Part shown: positions 8,118 to 20,700 of the stretch, in pieces
How the letters are laid out: each line of letters opens with the position of its first letter
How positions within the stretch are numbered: position 1 is the stretch's first letter
Assembly: GCF_030272615.1 (NCBI RefSeq)
Contig: NC_081406.1
Location: 214,678,997 to 214,742,996 of the forward strand
DNA length: 64,000 nucleotides
Source: Cryptomeria japonica
Taxonomy: Eukaryota > Streptophyta > Pinopsida > Cupressales > Cupressaceae
Reading direction: 5' to 3'
Made by a program: the position numbers and the translations under genes
Notes under the pieces: generated by a model
The model's database searches: none
The model's input: the letters and a program-made list of their open reading frames with translations, nothing else
What the model was told of the DNA's origin: nothing

Positions 8118-11100
8118 ATGGCTTCCACATCACATGATAGCTTTAGTGCACCTGATGATTCTATGGAATTCATTCAATGAAAGTCAAAATATAATGCCTT
8201 GTCTCAAGTATCTACCAGTGTTTTAGTAGAAGAAGACATTTCTGATTACATAGACTACAAAATCGAAGACCTAGGGTCTCTTGTGATCCATTCCGAGCTG
8301 AGCCTATTCTGTGTAAAGGATAAGAAGATTAAACTAGAATTCAACATTCTAGAAAAGAAGAAACTTCACAATGTAGTTTACTTTCTTGAAGAATTTTCGG
8401 ATGATCACATTCACATTATTCTAAGCAGGGTACATGGTGATAAGATGTACCTAGAGCGGATACATGATATCACACTGAAAGTGATTCATGTCGTTGCCAG
8501 TTTCTGTAACACAAGGGAAGTACCAATCCTAAGGAAGGTCAGCAAGACTATAATGTCCAAGCTCACCGGTTCAGTGAGTGACTCACATGGAATGACCATC
8601 AACTCAATCAAGGATGATCTGGTCAAGTATGCCTGCATGGTGATAGGTTACCAGACGTTCTCTGCTAGAAGAATTAATTCTGTCTCTGTTGCAGTGGTAA
8701 ATGCTGCTTACAGGATGATCAAGGAAGATGCATCATTTGATCTGTGCACTTGTATGCAAAGACAACTTCTGTTGAATCTTAATTCTATCAAATAGGACAA
8801 TGCATTGAGATTTAAGTTCAGACAACTACTAGTTGGGTTGTTCTTTTACTTTCAAGGCTTCTTTGTAGGAGTAGGTGACATTTAGTGGTCTGCCAACCAA
8901 CCAGTGACAAAGCAAATCAAGGAAAGTCTACAAGTGGTTGGAACTAGCTACCCAAAAGTGCTGAACAAATACTTTGATGAGTTTAGATGCAAGATGAGCC
9001 AAAGGATAAGATTATCTGATGATATAGTCAAAAAGTATGAGGAAGACATCTGCTTCACCATCAAAATGGATGAATGCATAATGGAGGCCGTTGAGCCCAG
9101 ATAGGAAGAAGTGGAGCCTATGGGCTATGAGGTAATGAATGATATGTTGGATGGGTATGCTTCTACCCTAATCGCCTCAACCCTTGATCCTAAGTCAAAG
9201 AGAATCGGCATCTATTTGGAAAAGGTTACACTAGTTGTAGAACCCTCAGAAAAGAAAGGAAAGGTAGTGCCTTCAGCATCGGTACCGGTTACTGCAGCTA
9301 GTCCTAAAGTGACCAAGTGGTCACCAGCTAAGAAGAAACTAGAAGCTGCACCTGCCAAAGTCTTTGAGAGTAAGTGGAAGATGAAAAACAATACACCAGA
9401 CTCAGAAGAAACTATGTCAGAAGAACCACCTAAGAAGATCAGGGAAACAAGGAAAAAGACAAAGAAAGAACCGACAACATCTGAACTGGTAAATATTGAT
9501 ATTTCTTCTTACAAACCTTTGACACATTGTCAAAGAACTATAAATAATATTAGGAGAAAAGTGTTGAATGATTTAATTGATTGTTTTGATGACTTCAATG
9601 ATGATGAAAAGGAAGAAGTTGAACAGGAAATCATTAAGTATTTATGTGTTAATGACCGATCGCCTTCAGAAATTAGATCTGAGACACCGGATTCTTTGTA
9701 TAATTCTTTAGACAACAAGTGGCACATTGCCATAGAAAAGGAACAGGAAATGAGGTAGGAAATATTTGCTCAACATTTTCTTGATGTATCAAATTCAAAA
9801 CTTTTCGAAGTTATGAGTAAATACAAAGGCCTCTTCTTCATGAGAAGAAGAAGACTCTTGTTACTGGAAGGAAAGGTTCATGAAGTGATAAAAGATACAC
9901 ATACTCATGCTCAAGAAGCTCTAAAGATGCATCAAGTGGTTGAAGCCAACAGGAAAGCTAAGTAAGAACCAGAAACTGGCAAACCGAATGAGGTGTATAA
10001 TAGTGAAGGAGAACCAGTCACTGAACAAATGGAACCCATTGATGTTGATGCCTTAGATGGTGAAAAAGTTACTCAGGGTACACCATCAGAAGGAACAGGA
10101 CAAGAGAAGTAGGTAGAAGAAGAAAAGAAGGAACAGGAAGAAGAAAAGAAGAAACAAGTAGAGGAAGAGGATAAGAGAAAAGGAGAGGAAAAGAGGAAAA
10201 AGGAAGATGATAAGAGAAAAGAGGAGAAAAAGAAGAAAGAGGAAGAGGATAAGAGAAAAGAGGAGGAAAAGAAGAAAAAGGAAAAGGATAAGAGAAAACA
10301 AGAGGAGAAGAAGAGAAGAGAAGGTGAAAATAAGAAATAAGACAAAGAGAAGAAGAAGAAGGAAGAGGAAAAGAAAGAAGAGGAGAAGTGGAAAGAGGAA
10401 GAGAAGAAACAAGAAGAGGAGAAGAGAAAGAAGGAAGAGGAGAAGAAGAAGGATGAAAAAGAGAAGAAGCAAAAAGATGAAGAGAAGAGACAAGAAGAGG
10501 AGAAAAGAAAGAAAGAAGAATAGGAGCAGAGGAAGGCTCAAGAAGATAAGCAAAAAGCCAAGGACAAGGAAGCACAGGTAAAGAGCACACAGGTGAAGAC
10601 CCCAATGGCAACTGGTAGTCAGGCTAAATTGGCTGACATTACTAGTCCCATTGACCTCTAGTTAGCAAATGAATCTGAGTTGCTACAGAGCATTAAAGTT
10701 TCTCAAGAACACGTGGAAGTGATAAGGAGGAAAAAGGAGCAAGATGTGATCCAAGCTGTGGTGGACACTCTTACTGGTTTGATACCCGGTATGAACCTTC
10801 CCAGTACCAATTCCTCACTTGCACAATTGAGGCTCCTATGCACAGTTGTAGAAGACCAAGTGCAAATCCTGGAAGAGGTTGCAGAAGTGAATGCCAAGAA
10901 GGAACATCAAAAGGATTTGGGCACTGCCTTGGTGAGAAAGTTAACAGAGCTCCGGTCTGATCTTCAAAAGGCACAGAAGGACATTAGAGATACAATGGAT
11001 GAGGGCAATCTACTACTCAGCAAGATTTGCCAACCTCATTTATTCTGTGATGATGTGCTCACTCAGAAGGACAAACTACAAACTCATATGCAGTCATTTA

Positions 11101-11474
11101 TTAACACCTTCAAGATGCCCTATGACTCCTTCTCCACATATGGCCAAACTGCTCACTGGTTTCAACTTCAGTTTGCTAGACTAGAGGCAGAGATAAGCAA
11201 TTGGACATGAAATTTGCAGGAACTTCAACTGGTCCTACTGCCAAGACTGCAAATTCTATAGAAATGCTATCTAAATCTTGATGCCCTAATGGTCACTCAA
11301 GAGATGAGCATGATAGATGCCATGGAAGAACAAGTCTCCCAGATGTAGACAGAGAAAGAAGTGGCTACCTCCCTACTTGACTCATGGTCCTTATCCATGA
11401 AACAATTTTTGTAGGACTTTAATCAGTTTTTGACAAGTTTTACTCTTTACTGTCATAAACACTTATTATTTTAA
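8118..11474 (+). pseudogene. Gamma ORF2, full length, interrupted by stops
   Basis: A single frame of about 1,118 codons with more than ten stops but no frameshift detected. It starts in the conserved context TTTATCATGGCTTCC. N-terminal core (codons about 25-330): YIDYKIEDLGSLVIHSE, ILSRVHGDKMYLE, MTINSIKDDLVKYACMVIGY, RINSVSVAVVNAAYRMIKED, QLLVGLFFYFQG. A linker and a second alpha-helical part follow (ITKNIRR-like, KYKGLFFMRRRRLLLLEGKV). Codons about 660-815 are almost only Lys/Glu/Arg. The C-terminal 280 codons are helical (LLQSIKVSQEHVEVIRRKKE..., LLSKICQPHLFCDDVL). The TAG at 9102-9104 is shared with copy 2. I recognise no enzyme motif; the function is unknown. It occupies the place of pol. 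Confidence 0.8.
10098..10560 (+). repeat. Lys/Glu-coding polypurine tract, gamma copy 1
   Basis: About 460 bp almost purely A and G on the plus strand, encoding EEEKKK-type repeats in the ORF2 frame. Long Ser/Phe/Leu frames on the minus strand and Arg/Lys frames in other phases are shadows. Confidence 0.85.
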
Positions 11475-11680
11475 TACTAATGAAACATGGGTTAGACTAC
11501 AATGTTTTTGTCATTGTTGGCAAAGGGGGAGAAGTATATAAATTTTGATGTTTTGATGTATACTTTCATGTTATTTCTGTTAAGCAGTAGTACACATTAT
11601 ATTTTCTACAAAAGGGATAGTGTATATGCTTAGGGGGGAGTAATTCTGATTATGGCATAATTTTGGTGTAAAACACTTAG

Positions 11681-12815
11681 ATGATTGATGCTATGATTGT
11701 CATTGATGGACACACACTTGATTTGAGATCACTCTTTGTATGTATGAGTTAAAGCTCAACTGGTATTTGTTCCAACCGGTATGATGTATTATAGTCTTTA
11801 GACTATCGGTGTTTTGTAGAAAGTGTTTACCGATCTCAAGTGGTATGAAGACCCCAAGCCATTCGAGGATCTCAAGCGGTATGAAGGAATGAAGCAGCAC
11901 AACTCATATTTCCCAATATTCATTTTGTCAAACCAGCAACTGGCATTTTTCTTAAACCGGTATTTTGTATGAACTGGTAATACTCTATGATGAGTTACCA
12001 ACCAACATTTTGCGATGAGTTACCATCCACTGATTGTTTGGCGGTGTCGACACTCTCGTGGAGCTTTTTGTGTTGTGTTACCAAATATGTCTAGATGCAT
12101 TGAACCTAGGAAATTGTATTGTAATCCTATTGGACTGACATGAAATCAGATTCCTTTATAAGGACATCATGTCTAGGGTTTTAGGTTGTTTCTAGGGTTT
12201 AAGATGGTTGATGAGTTTTTGTAAGTGTGAATATAGAAGAGAAGTTCAAGTCTGTGAGAGAAAGTAGACTATGAATGTGTTGAAGACTAAAGTAATGTTG
12301 GAATGCATTAAGAATGAGCTATCAAGGATCTAACCAAGCAATCTATGCTATTTGCTAGATCACTCACTTGTTGATTACTCACATCTTCGACAAGCTTGAA
12401 GCCCTTAACCGGGTAGGCCCAAAAAGATTTTTGTAAATACTCTAACAAGGTGGTTCACATCTGTGGATCAAAAATCCTCTAGCAAGATAGTCTTTAATCA
12501 GACTTATCTCCTAAAAGGATATGTTCTAGTAAAGATCATTGTATGACCTTAACCGGTCTGGTTCCTATTCTGCAGATAGTTACTTGTGAGTTTCATCTCA
12601 CCGTGGTTTTTCCCATTTGGGTTTCCACATCAAAATCTCTTGTGTTATGGTGATTGTGCTTCCATGGGTGAATGCATTATTTTCTATTTGGTTTGCATGT
12701 GTGCTAACCAGTTTGTTTGCTAAACTGTTTTACTAGTTTACTGCTAGACTAGTAAATTGTTTAAGTACAGTAATTTTTGGCATACTAATTCACCCCCCCC
12801 TCTTAGTATTCATCA
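11681..12815 (+). repeat. 3' LTR of gamma copy 1 (start missing)
   Basis: It aligns with the gamma LTRs from 'ATGATTGATG' and ends TTAGTATTCATCA. Compared with copy 2, a small deletion removed the terminal purine tract and about 15-20 bases of the LTR start. The sequence passes from the 'AAAACACTTAGA' spacer straight into the LTR. Confidence 0.85.
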
Positions 12816-12820
12816 AGAAA

Positions 12821-13555
12821 TGCATCTCAAAGTTGAAGAATCAGGGAAAAGACACCAAGGTATGTTGGTGTGAAGATCTAACCTCTCAGGTAGAGATAAA
12901 AGACAAAAAACTTCAGTGGCTGCTTGAAGAAAACAAAGGGCAGAGCTCTCTAGTTAGATGTGCTCCTCAAAAGAAGGTCGACCTGACCACAACTAGTGTG
13001 GACTTGCTAAAAAAAGTAAAGATCAATGTTGCAAGAATGAATCTTCATACATATCCCAGAGGTAAGGGGAAGAAGGGAGAAGAAAACCTCATCAAAAGTA
13101 GGAAGATGAGGAAGCAGCAAAGGAGACCCTCCATCGGTAGAGGACAAAGAAATGCTACCACCCATAGGGGAAAGAAAGTGTGGGATAAGAAGAAGAGATC
13201 AGATGAAAGAGGTGCTCAGAATGGATGACCAAGGGTCCATTCTCAAAATGGAAAAGATGGGGATGCAAAACCGGCAAGATCTCCTCATGCATTGCAAAGT
13301 AAACATGTAATTCATATGCAATCATTTATTGGTTACTGCTTTACATGTAATGCTTATGACCATAAGAAAAGGGAGTGTAGAATTAGATCTAGAAAGGATA
13401 ATATAGGATTTCATAGAAATCATGCTTACAGGAAGGTTGTATCCAAAAGTAGATACATGCATGTCCTTTCTCCCAGTTATGCAAAGATTGTTTGTCATAA
13501 CTACAATGAATGTGGTCATAGAAAGGTTAAATGCAAAAAGACGAACCCACTATGA
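12821..13555 (+). pseudogene. gag: Element C gag, C-terminal part
   Basis: Continuation of the gag at 5682 after the gamma insertion. A coiled-coil-like segment (LTSQVEIKDKKLQWLLEENK) is followed by a strongly basic region (KGKKGEENLIKSRKMRKQQR). Two knuckle-like motifs come next: CFTCNAYDHKKREC (complete) and CHNYNECGHRKVKC (second Cys to Tyr). There is a stop near 13228 and a phase change before 13292. It ends TNPL* at 13555. Confidence 0.7.
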
Positions 13556-14478
13556 CATGGAGGCCGACAAAATGGCCATACTCTACAGAAAAGTGAAAAT
13601 AGAGCATGTGGAAGGCAAAGACCTGCATGGAACCAAAGGAGATATGTCCCTGTGGGAGTAAGAGGTCCATTGGTTCTCGTTGCTAGTCAAAGCAGCATGA
13701 CCAAGAGAAGATGGTCAAATAGGTATGAAAAAAAAGGATTCCTGAAACTCAAAGTAGGGATGGATGTTGTGTGCTACTATAGCACTACTTTCGGTGGTAA
13801 TGCAGAGACCAGAAAAGAAAGGGCCCATCAACAGATGAAGGCAAAATCTACTCCCAAGCCTGAAAATAGAAAGAAGAATGAGTCCAAGTAGGTATGGGGG
13901 AAGAAAACCGTGGACCAACACTATGCACTCATTACATGGGTGATATCTCCTAAGGCCTAAAGGAGATGTAGGATCTTAGGGGATTAATATATATTGAAAC
14001 AATCATTCAACTCCTCAGTGAAGATGGCAACATAGAAGAATGTGTTGTTGTCGGTGTGAAAGAGGAAAATGCAAAGATAAGTCTATGTAAATGCTACCTT
14101 GACTACACACCTTTAGATCAGTGATGGATCACCACTGCATATGTCAAGAAGTAATGGTTAACAATTGGTATCATGTGTTAACTGATATGTGCATGATGTC
14201 ATTGGTATAACTACTAACGGGAACTTGCAGGTTATAGATGACAATGAAGTTGAAAGTTCATTGCATAACCCCCAATAGCATGGAATATTAAGTTTATGTC
14301 TCAGGTGCTATTGGACATGCCCCGAATGACATATGCTTGCCCCGTGGTTGATCAAGTAGGCTTCCATGCTTTTGGGCTAACCATTTTTTTTAATTCTTCG
14401 CATGATGATAACATTATCTGGCATTGTGTAAGTCCACAATCATGTCATAAGCTGCAATGGATACAATGGAGTTGAAGG
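13556..14478 (+). other. Element C internal region, no recognisable gene
   Basis: Short frames with basic, Lys-rich composition (for example 13652-13891) may be decayed gag. No protease, integrase or reverse-transcriptase motif is visible in any frame. It ends at the insertion site of element I (GAAGG, 14474-14478). Confidence 0.6.
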
Positions 14479-15963
14479 TGATAATTATGATACTTAATGT
14501 AAAATACAGATTCCAATAGCTAACAAGATGAGAGGGGGGGGGGTGAATAATACAAACTTAATCTTCCATAAAAACAACAAATTCAACCTCGGTAACTTAT
14601 ACTTCAACAATATAATCAAAAACTGCTAAACATGCAAACTCATAAACACATAATCATCATAACACTCATAACATCAGATTTAACATGGAAACCCAAATAG
14701 GGAAAAACCACTGTGGGATTTTAGACCCACTAAGAAATATACTCTTCTATAGTATGCTTAGTTAAAAGAAAAACCTCTTAAAGATTACAAACACATTTCT
14801 AGATGTGACCCGGTTAAGGGATTTCCCTCAGATTTGTTAGGATCTTCACTTTGTTAGAAGTGACCTTGTTAAAGGATTTCAAACACTCAACTAGAATTTT
14901 ACCTTGCTAGAGAGTTTACAAATAAGACTGTTAAGTCCACTCGGTTAAGAGATTTTTTGTCACTTACAAAATAACAGTAATAAAAATATATTTGCAACTT
15001 CACATCTAAAATGCTAAAGCAGATTCTTATTTGCTCAAAACAATCTAGACATAGGACTTATCTTGTCCCTCTACTGGGCTCTCTACTCTGTTATTCAAAC
15101 AAGTCTTCAAGCTTATGTGCTCGGTAATCACTATGTAGCATCCCCTATGCATACACTTTCCCGCATACATTGTTTATCAACAATTCCTTATTTATAAACA
15201 CTTGCTAACCACTTAATCTCCTTGATCACATTTCTCATGATCAATCTTAGCCATCAGATCTTCAAACTTGACTAGGTTCAATGTATCCTTTTGATCTGAA
15301 AACTTTTACCTTGCCTTGGGACTTGTAGTCCTTTCTTGGAACTTGCACAAGGTTATTGTGGTTCAATCTGCGTTGTAGATATTCCTATTGATTTTCCTTT
15401 GCCATAGATCCTTAACAAACTTCATGCACGACATACCAATCATTTATACATCATTATCCTTCAGTAAATAATGCTTTTATCCATCCAATGTGCACTGCCA
15501 TAACTTAGTTACAACTCGGTAAATACTAAACTTTACTCGATAGACATTCTGCCTTCATTAACTGATATCGATAACCTTAGGGTTTACTGACTACGTTCTT
15601 TTCTCGGTTGCATATTATAGTATTAACCTTACAATCAACAACATATTTAGGATATCAAAACAATCTAAACATCATGATCTCATCATTGTCTAACTTGGTA
15701 ATAGTTGCCCATTGAATAACTTATTCCTCCTCTTATTCATCACATTCTTTCTGTGTCTTTTACTGACATCTTAATTCTCTTCTAATCAATCTTCTCAAGA
15801 TATGTCAACATCATACTGAATCAGATAATCAATTTCTTGACATCAATGAAAAAATGATGTTATAAAGATAGTTATCATCCTTCTTTATTTATATCAATAA
15901 TCTTCAACAACCTTCTCAATATCCTTACCGAATCAACAATCTCCTGATATTGAAATACCAACA
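14479..15963 (-). repeat. 3' LTR of element I (1,485 bp)
   Basis: On the minus strand it starts TGTTGGTATTTCAATATC and ends ...CATAATTATCA. A TATA-like TTTATAAATAAGG lies near plus 15185-15197 (minus strand). The block 'CACCCCCCCCTCTCATC' occurs near the LTR end. Confidence 0.9.
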
Positions 15964-15976
15964 ATCTCCCCCTTTG
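15964..15976 (-). other. Polypurine tract of element I
   Basis: On the minus strand CAAAGGGGGAGAT directly precedes the 3' LTR. It is the expected plus-strand primer for reverse transcription. Confidence 0.85.
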
Positions 15977-16476
15977 GCATTGATGGCAAAACCAACAATT
16001 AAATGGTAATACCAACAAGATATTCAAATTGATTCAGATTTAGATTGTTGTTAGACTTCTCCTATTATCCTTGAGCTATTAAAATCTTCTGAAGTCTTCT
16101 CCCTTTTTCATTAGGCTACTGAGTTATTGACTTGCATTTAGTCTTCTCCATTTATTCAATCTTCTCCCCTTGTCATTTGTCTTCTTTTATTCATCATTCA
16201 GGGCTTTACCGTTCAGTCAACCATTTAGCCTTCCAACCATTTAGTCTTCTCCCCCTTTGACAACAATGCCAAAAAGTGAAAGAACTAAATCATGATTTCT
16301 TCCTCTATGAAGTGATTTACCTTGGTGTGTATCATCTTAGTCTCGGTTAGAGTAACTTATCTCTATTCACTTTTTCCAGCACACCTTTAGAAAAACCTTC
16401 TAAAGTGCATGAATCAGCATCAATCCACACATAATATTCTGTAGATTCATTGAATTGATGCTTTCACCGAACTTAG

Positions 16477-18511
16477 TTAGTGAGTAGAAGATAGGGGTAG
16501 GACCCCTAAATTGCTTCTGAGATACTCAAAAGTGTCCCTTGGCAATGGCTTTGTGAAGATATTTTCTAATTTCTCCTTCGAACTGATATATTCTAGCATA
16601 ACTTTCTTCTCTTGAACTTCTCTGAGATAATTTGTCTTAGAGTGCATTACTGGATTCTTTGAAATGTTAATGGCACTAGTATTATCATAGAATATAGTTA
16701 CTGGCTTGGTAACTTTCTCATTTATACCTTCCAATAGTTGTTTGATCCATGCTATATTGGTACAATTCAATGCTGCAGCAACATATTCAGCTTTTGCTAT
16801 TGATTGTGAAATACATCCTTGTTTCTTGCTAGGCCAACTCACTAGTCTTTCTCCCACAAAGAAAGCTCCACCACTTGTGCTTTTCCTATCATCTATGTTG
16901 CCTGCCTAATCAGCATCAGTATAAACTTTTAAATCAAAATCATTCTTCTTTTCATATACTAAGCCATAATCTTCAGTGGCCTCTCAGGTATCTGAAAATT
17001 CTCTTGATTGTTGTCATATGTGTTTCCTTGGGATCTGTAGAGAATCTTGCTACAATACCTACCGCATGTGCTATATCCGGTCTACTATGCACAACATATT
17101 GCAATTTTTCAATCATAGATCGGTAAAGTATCTCATCAACAGATCCAGATTCATCATTCTTTGATGATTTACAGTTAGTAGTCATAGGAGTACTTACTGG
17201 TTTAGAATCCTCCATTCCAAATTTCTTCAAGATTTCCTTTATGTACTTGGATTGATTAATGAAAATATTATCTTTCATTTGCAATATTTGTAAACCTATA
17301 AAATACTTTATCTCACCAATTAGTGACATCTCAAATTCTTTGCACATTTCATTTCCAAAGTTCTTGCATAATGAGTCATTACCACAAAATATAATATCAT
17401 CAACAAATATGGCTAAGATCAGTATTCCATTGTCCTCATCTTTCTTCATGTACATGTTGTTGTTTTCACTTGTCCTTATAAAACCAATCTTGATTAAATA
17501 AGAGTGCAATCTTTCACACCATGCTCTACGTGCTTGTTTCAAACCATATAAAGCTTTGTTTAGTTTGCATACCTGATCTTTACTCTTGTCTTCAACAAAT
17601 CCTTCGGGTTGTTCAATGTAAACTTCTTCTCTTAGTATGCCATTCAAAAATGTAGATTTAACATCCATTTGATATACTTTGAAATTTTTGAAAGCAGCAT
17701 ATGTCAACAATGTTCTTACTCCCTCAAGTCTAGCCATAGGTGCAAAAGTCTCACCATAATTTATTCCTTCTTCTTGAGCATAACCTTTGTAAACTAGTCT
17801 TGCTTTGTTGCGAATGACCTCACCTTTCTCATTTAGCTTGTTTCTGAAAATCCACTTAGTACCGATTACATTTTTGTCCTTCGGTCTTGGGATCAGTGTC
17901 CATGTGTCATTCTTCTTGATTTGATCAATCTCTTCTGTCATAGCATTTACCCAATCTTCACTGTTAAATGCCTCTTTCACTATTCTCGGTTCAAATTTAG
18001 ATATTAGACATGTGTTTTGTCTCAGTTTGTTCTTTGTCATCACTGGATCATCCTTATCTCCTATAATCTGACTTGATGCATGATGTCTTCTGACATACTT
18101 GGCTAATATAGGCTCGGTAGGTTTTGTATGATCTTCTTCATCACTCGGTAATGGAACATTATCTTCATTTTCTTCAGCAGATTTCTCGGTAGGACTTCTC
18201 AATTGAACATAAACAAATTCTTCATAATCTTCTAGTTCTTTGGAATTTCCTTCATCATTTCTTTCTACAAATTCATCAATTTTCACATTTGTACTTTTCA
18301 CTATCTTGTTAGATGATTTGATCAGACATTTAAATGCTTTACTTCTAGAAGAATAACCAAGAAATGTTCCTTCTTCACTTTTCTGATCAAACTTTCCTTT
18401 TCTGTCATCTTTGTGAACATAGCATCTACTTCCAAAGATTTTAAAATAACTTACATTAGGTTTCTTGTCATACTAGATCACATATGGTGTCTTCATAGTT
18501 CCTTTCTTCAA
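16477..18511 (-). pseudogene. pol: Element I reverse transcriptase and RNase H (broken)
   Basis: Copia RT motifs are clear: [46 protein letters not shown] and the catalytic IFVDDIIF. A frameshift follows RYLRGH at about 16973. RNase H resumes at 16857 with STSGGAFFVGERLVSW, AEYVAAALNC, IFYDNTSAINISKN and a short C-terminus (LGVLPLSSTH). In RNase H a small deletion fuses HSKT to NYLREVQEKK, removing part of the usual HISIKYHFLRE segment. The integrase C-terminal domain ([20 protein letters not shown]) lies near 18380. Confidence 0.9.
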
Positions 18512-19560
18512 TTAAACTCGGTTCAGGGTGTAAACTGCAGTGCTCATTGCTTCTCTCCAAAATGTTTGAGGTACCCTCTTTTGTATCATTAGGGTTCTGG
18601 CACAATCCACAATTGATCTGTTTCTTCTCTCGGCTATCCCATTTTGCTGAGGTGTTCTCAGTGTAGATACTTGCCTCTTTATACCATGATCATTGCAAAA
18701 TAAGTTAAATTCGTCAAAAGTGAATTCTCCTCCTCTATCAGATCTAAGACATTTCAGTTGTCTTCCTATTTCATTTTCAACTCTTGCCTTGTACCATTTA
18801 AACATTTGAAAAGCTTCTGATTTTTCTTTTAGAAACATGACTGGCACCATCCTTGAGTAATCATCCACAAATAATATGAAATATTTATCACCATAATAAC
18901 TTTGAACTTTCATAGGACCACAAAGATCGGTATGTATTAGATCTAAAATTCCTTTAGAAGTGTATTACTTTTAAAGCTTGATCTTGTCATCTTACCCATC
19001 TGGCATCCTTGGCACATAGCATTCTCGGGTTTTTCAAGACTCGGTAGACCTCTCACTTGGTGCTTCTTACTTATTTTGATCAGATTATCAAAATTTACAT
19101 GACAAAACCTTTTATGCCATAACTAGGTATCATCTATCTTTGCATAAAGACACTTGTTCTGAGTTGAGTCAAGATGAAATGTATTACCTTTTGTTTGTGT
19201 CCCGGTAGCAGCTAACTTTCCATGCTTATCATGAACTTTGACAATTCCTTTCTGAAATTCTATTTGGTATCCTGTATTGTTTAGTTTTGCTACACTCAAC
19301 AAATTGTATTTCAATCCTTCAACCCAATATACATCATCACATTTAGCATTGTCAAGAAGTGTTATAGATCCTTTACCTTTCACTGAGCATGGTGCATCAT
19401 TACCAAATCTTACATAGCTCCATCATAGTCTTCTAAATTAACAAACTTGTGTTTATCACCTGTCATATGATGTGAGCATCCACTGTCTATAATCCAAGAA
19501 TCATTATTATTTATGTGAGATATTAGGGATTTTTCTTCATACCTTTCTTCATCAGATCCA
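18512..19560 (-). pseudogene. pol: Element I protease and integrase (broken)
   Basis: The protease motif SWIIDSGCSHHMTGDK lies near 19450-19500, followed by a frameshift near 19415. The GIG-like linker and the integrase zinc-binding region (LWHKRFCHVNF ... CQGCQMGK) follow; one TAG replaces the Trp codon before LWHKR. A second frameshift lies near 18950. The catalytic core has HTDLCGP in a shifted phase, [10 protein letters not shown] and the glutamate of NGIAERRNR with the expected 35-residue spacing, so all three DDE residues survive although the frame does not. Confidence 0.85.
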
Positions 19561-19709
19561 TCCTTAATAGCCACATAAACAACTTCCTCAGTATGAGTTC
19601 CATCAGATTTGTCATCATTGGATTCTTCATCAGCTACTAGACATGTCTTTCTATCTCTCCTTCTGAAGTCTCGGTTTCCTCTGTATTGGTAGTCTTTTTG
19701 CCTATTATC

Positions 19710-20636
19710 TCAGCATTCTCTCTTTTCACTAGATTCTTTGTCAGGGCAGTTAGAAGCGATATGTCCTATCTTATCACAATTGAAACATTTTAAAGGTAGC
19801 TTCCCTTTATACTTCCCTTTTCCTCTCGGTAACCTTTTGGCTAATAATGCTTCAAACTCTTCTTGCTTCTTGATTTCCTCATACAGTTTGTGCACTTCTT
19901 CCATGTTCTTACAAAATCTTTTACTTGCTCCACTGTGATTTCCTTCAGAGTACTTACTCATTCTATCATTGTAATCATCAGATTCACTAATATGAAAAGA
20001 ATTGAATGCAGATTCAACTTTATCTACCGAAGACCCACTGTTATCAAAATTACTTAGCTCAAATGCATGTAGCTTACCAATAGTAGCATCCAAAGAAACT
20101 GGCATGTTAGGTACAGACCTCAATTCATTGATTGTAGAGACTCAAATAGCATAGGCTGGTAGAAGGGTTCTCAACAACTTACTTGTTATATCCTTTTCTT
20201 CAATAGTTCCATCTGCTCCTTTAATTTGATTAACAATCTCATTTAGTCTTGTACTGTATTGGGTTATGTTCTCACCTTCATTCATTCTCATGGATTCAAG
20301 TTTTCCTCTTAGACTATCTACTTTTGCTCTTTGAACATGTTCATCACCTCCATACACAGATATGAGCTTAGTCCACATTGCTTTTTCATCATTACAGCCT
20401 TCTAGATCATTAAACTCTGAGTCGATCAATGCTGATGTAATTTCAATCATAGCTTGAATATGTTCTTGCTTTGCCTTTATCTCTTCCAAGGTCATAGGGT
20501 TGGTGCTTGGTGCAATGTAATCATTCTCTAGATAATATGTTGTATATTCTCCAATTCCTAATAAATGCAGCTTCATCCTTTTCTGCCATGTGGAGAAACT
20601 TGACTTGTTCAACTTCGGTGCATCCCTTTTATACAT
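19710..20636 (-). pseudogene. gag: Element I gag
   Basis: Copia Gag starting MYKRDAPKLNKSSFSTWQKR, with MWTKLISVYGGDEHVQRAK and LRGKLESMRMNEGENITQY segments. One zinc knuckle, CFNCDKIGHIASNC, is near the C-terminus. One in-frame stop follows LLPAYAI (20142) and another follows KREC (19710). It is homologous to gag of element E, which starts MSYKREIPRLNRNNFSAW. Confidence 0.9.
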
Positions 20637-20686
20637 CTTCGGATCTTTGCCTCAAGTACCTTTAAAGTTTTCTTTCAGAGTCCAAA

Positions 20687-20698
20687 GCTCTGATACCA
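20687..20698 (-). other. Primer-binding site of element I
   Basis: On the minus strand TGGTATCAGAGC begins two bases after the 5' LTR end. Confidence 0.9.
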
Positions 20699-20700
20699 AT

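Larger units (their letters stand above)
6354..12815 (+). mobile_element. Gamma-family gag+ORF2 LTR element, copy 1
   Basis: Inserted in the gag of element C with target duplication AGAAA (6349-6353 and 12816-12820). Order: shortened 5' LTR, gag knuckle half, TATA-bearing spacer, ORF2, 3' LTR lacking its first bases. A deletion at about 6872 joined the middle of the 5' LTR to the middle of gag, removing the primer site. No pol is present. It matches gamma copy 2 (41302-62651) throughout. Confidence 0.9.

Noticed and set aside
10069-10611. Minus-strand Ser/Phe/Leu-rich frames resembling membrane proteins
   Set aside because: They are the complement of the Lys/Glu-coding purine tract of ORF2; the plus-strand phase continues the conserved ORF2 on both sides.
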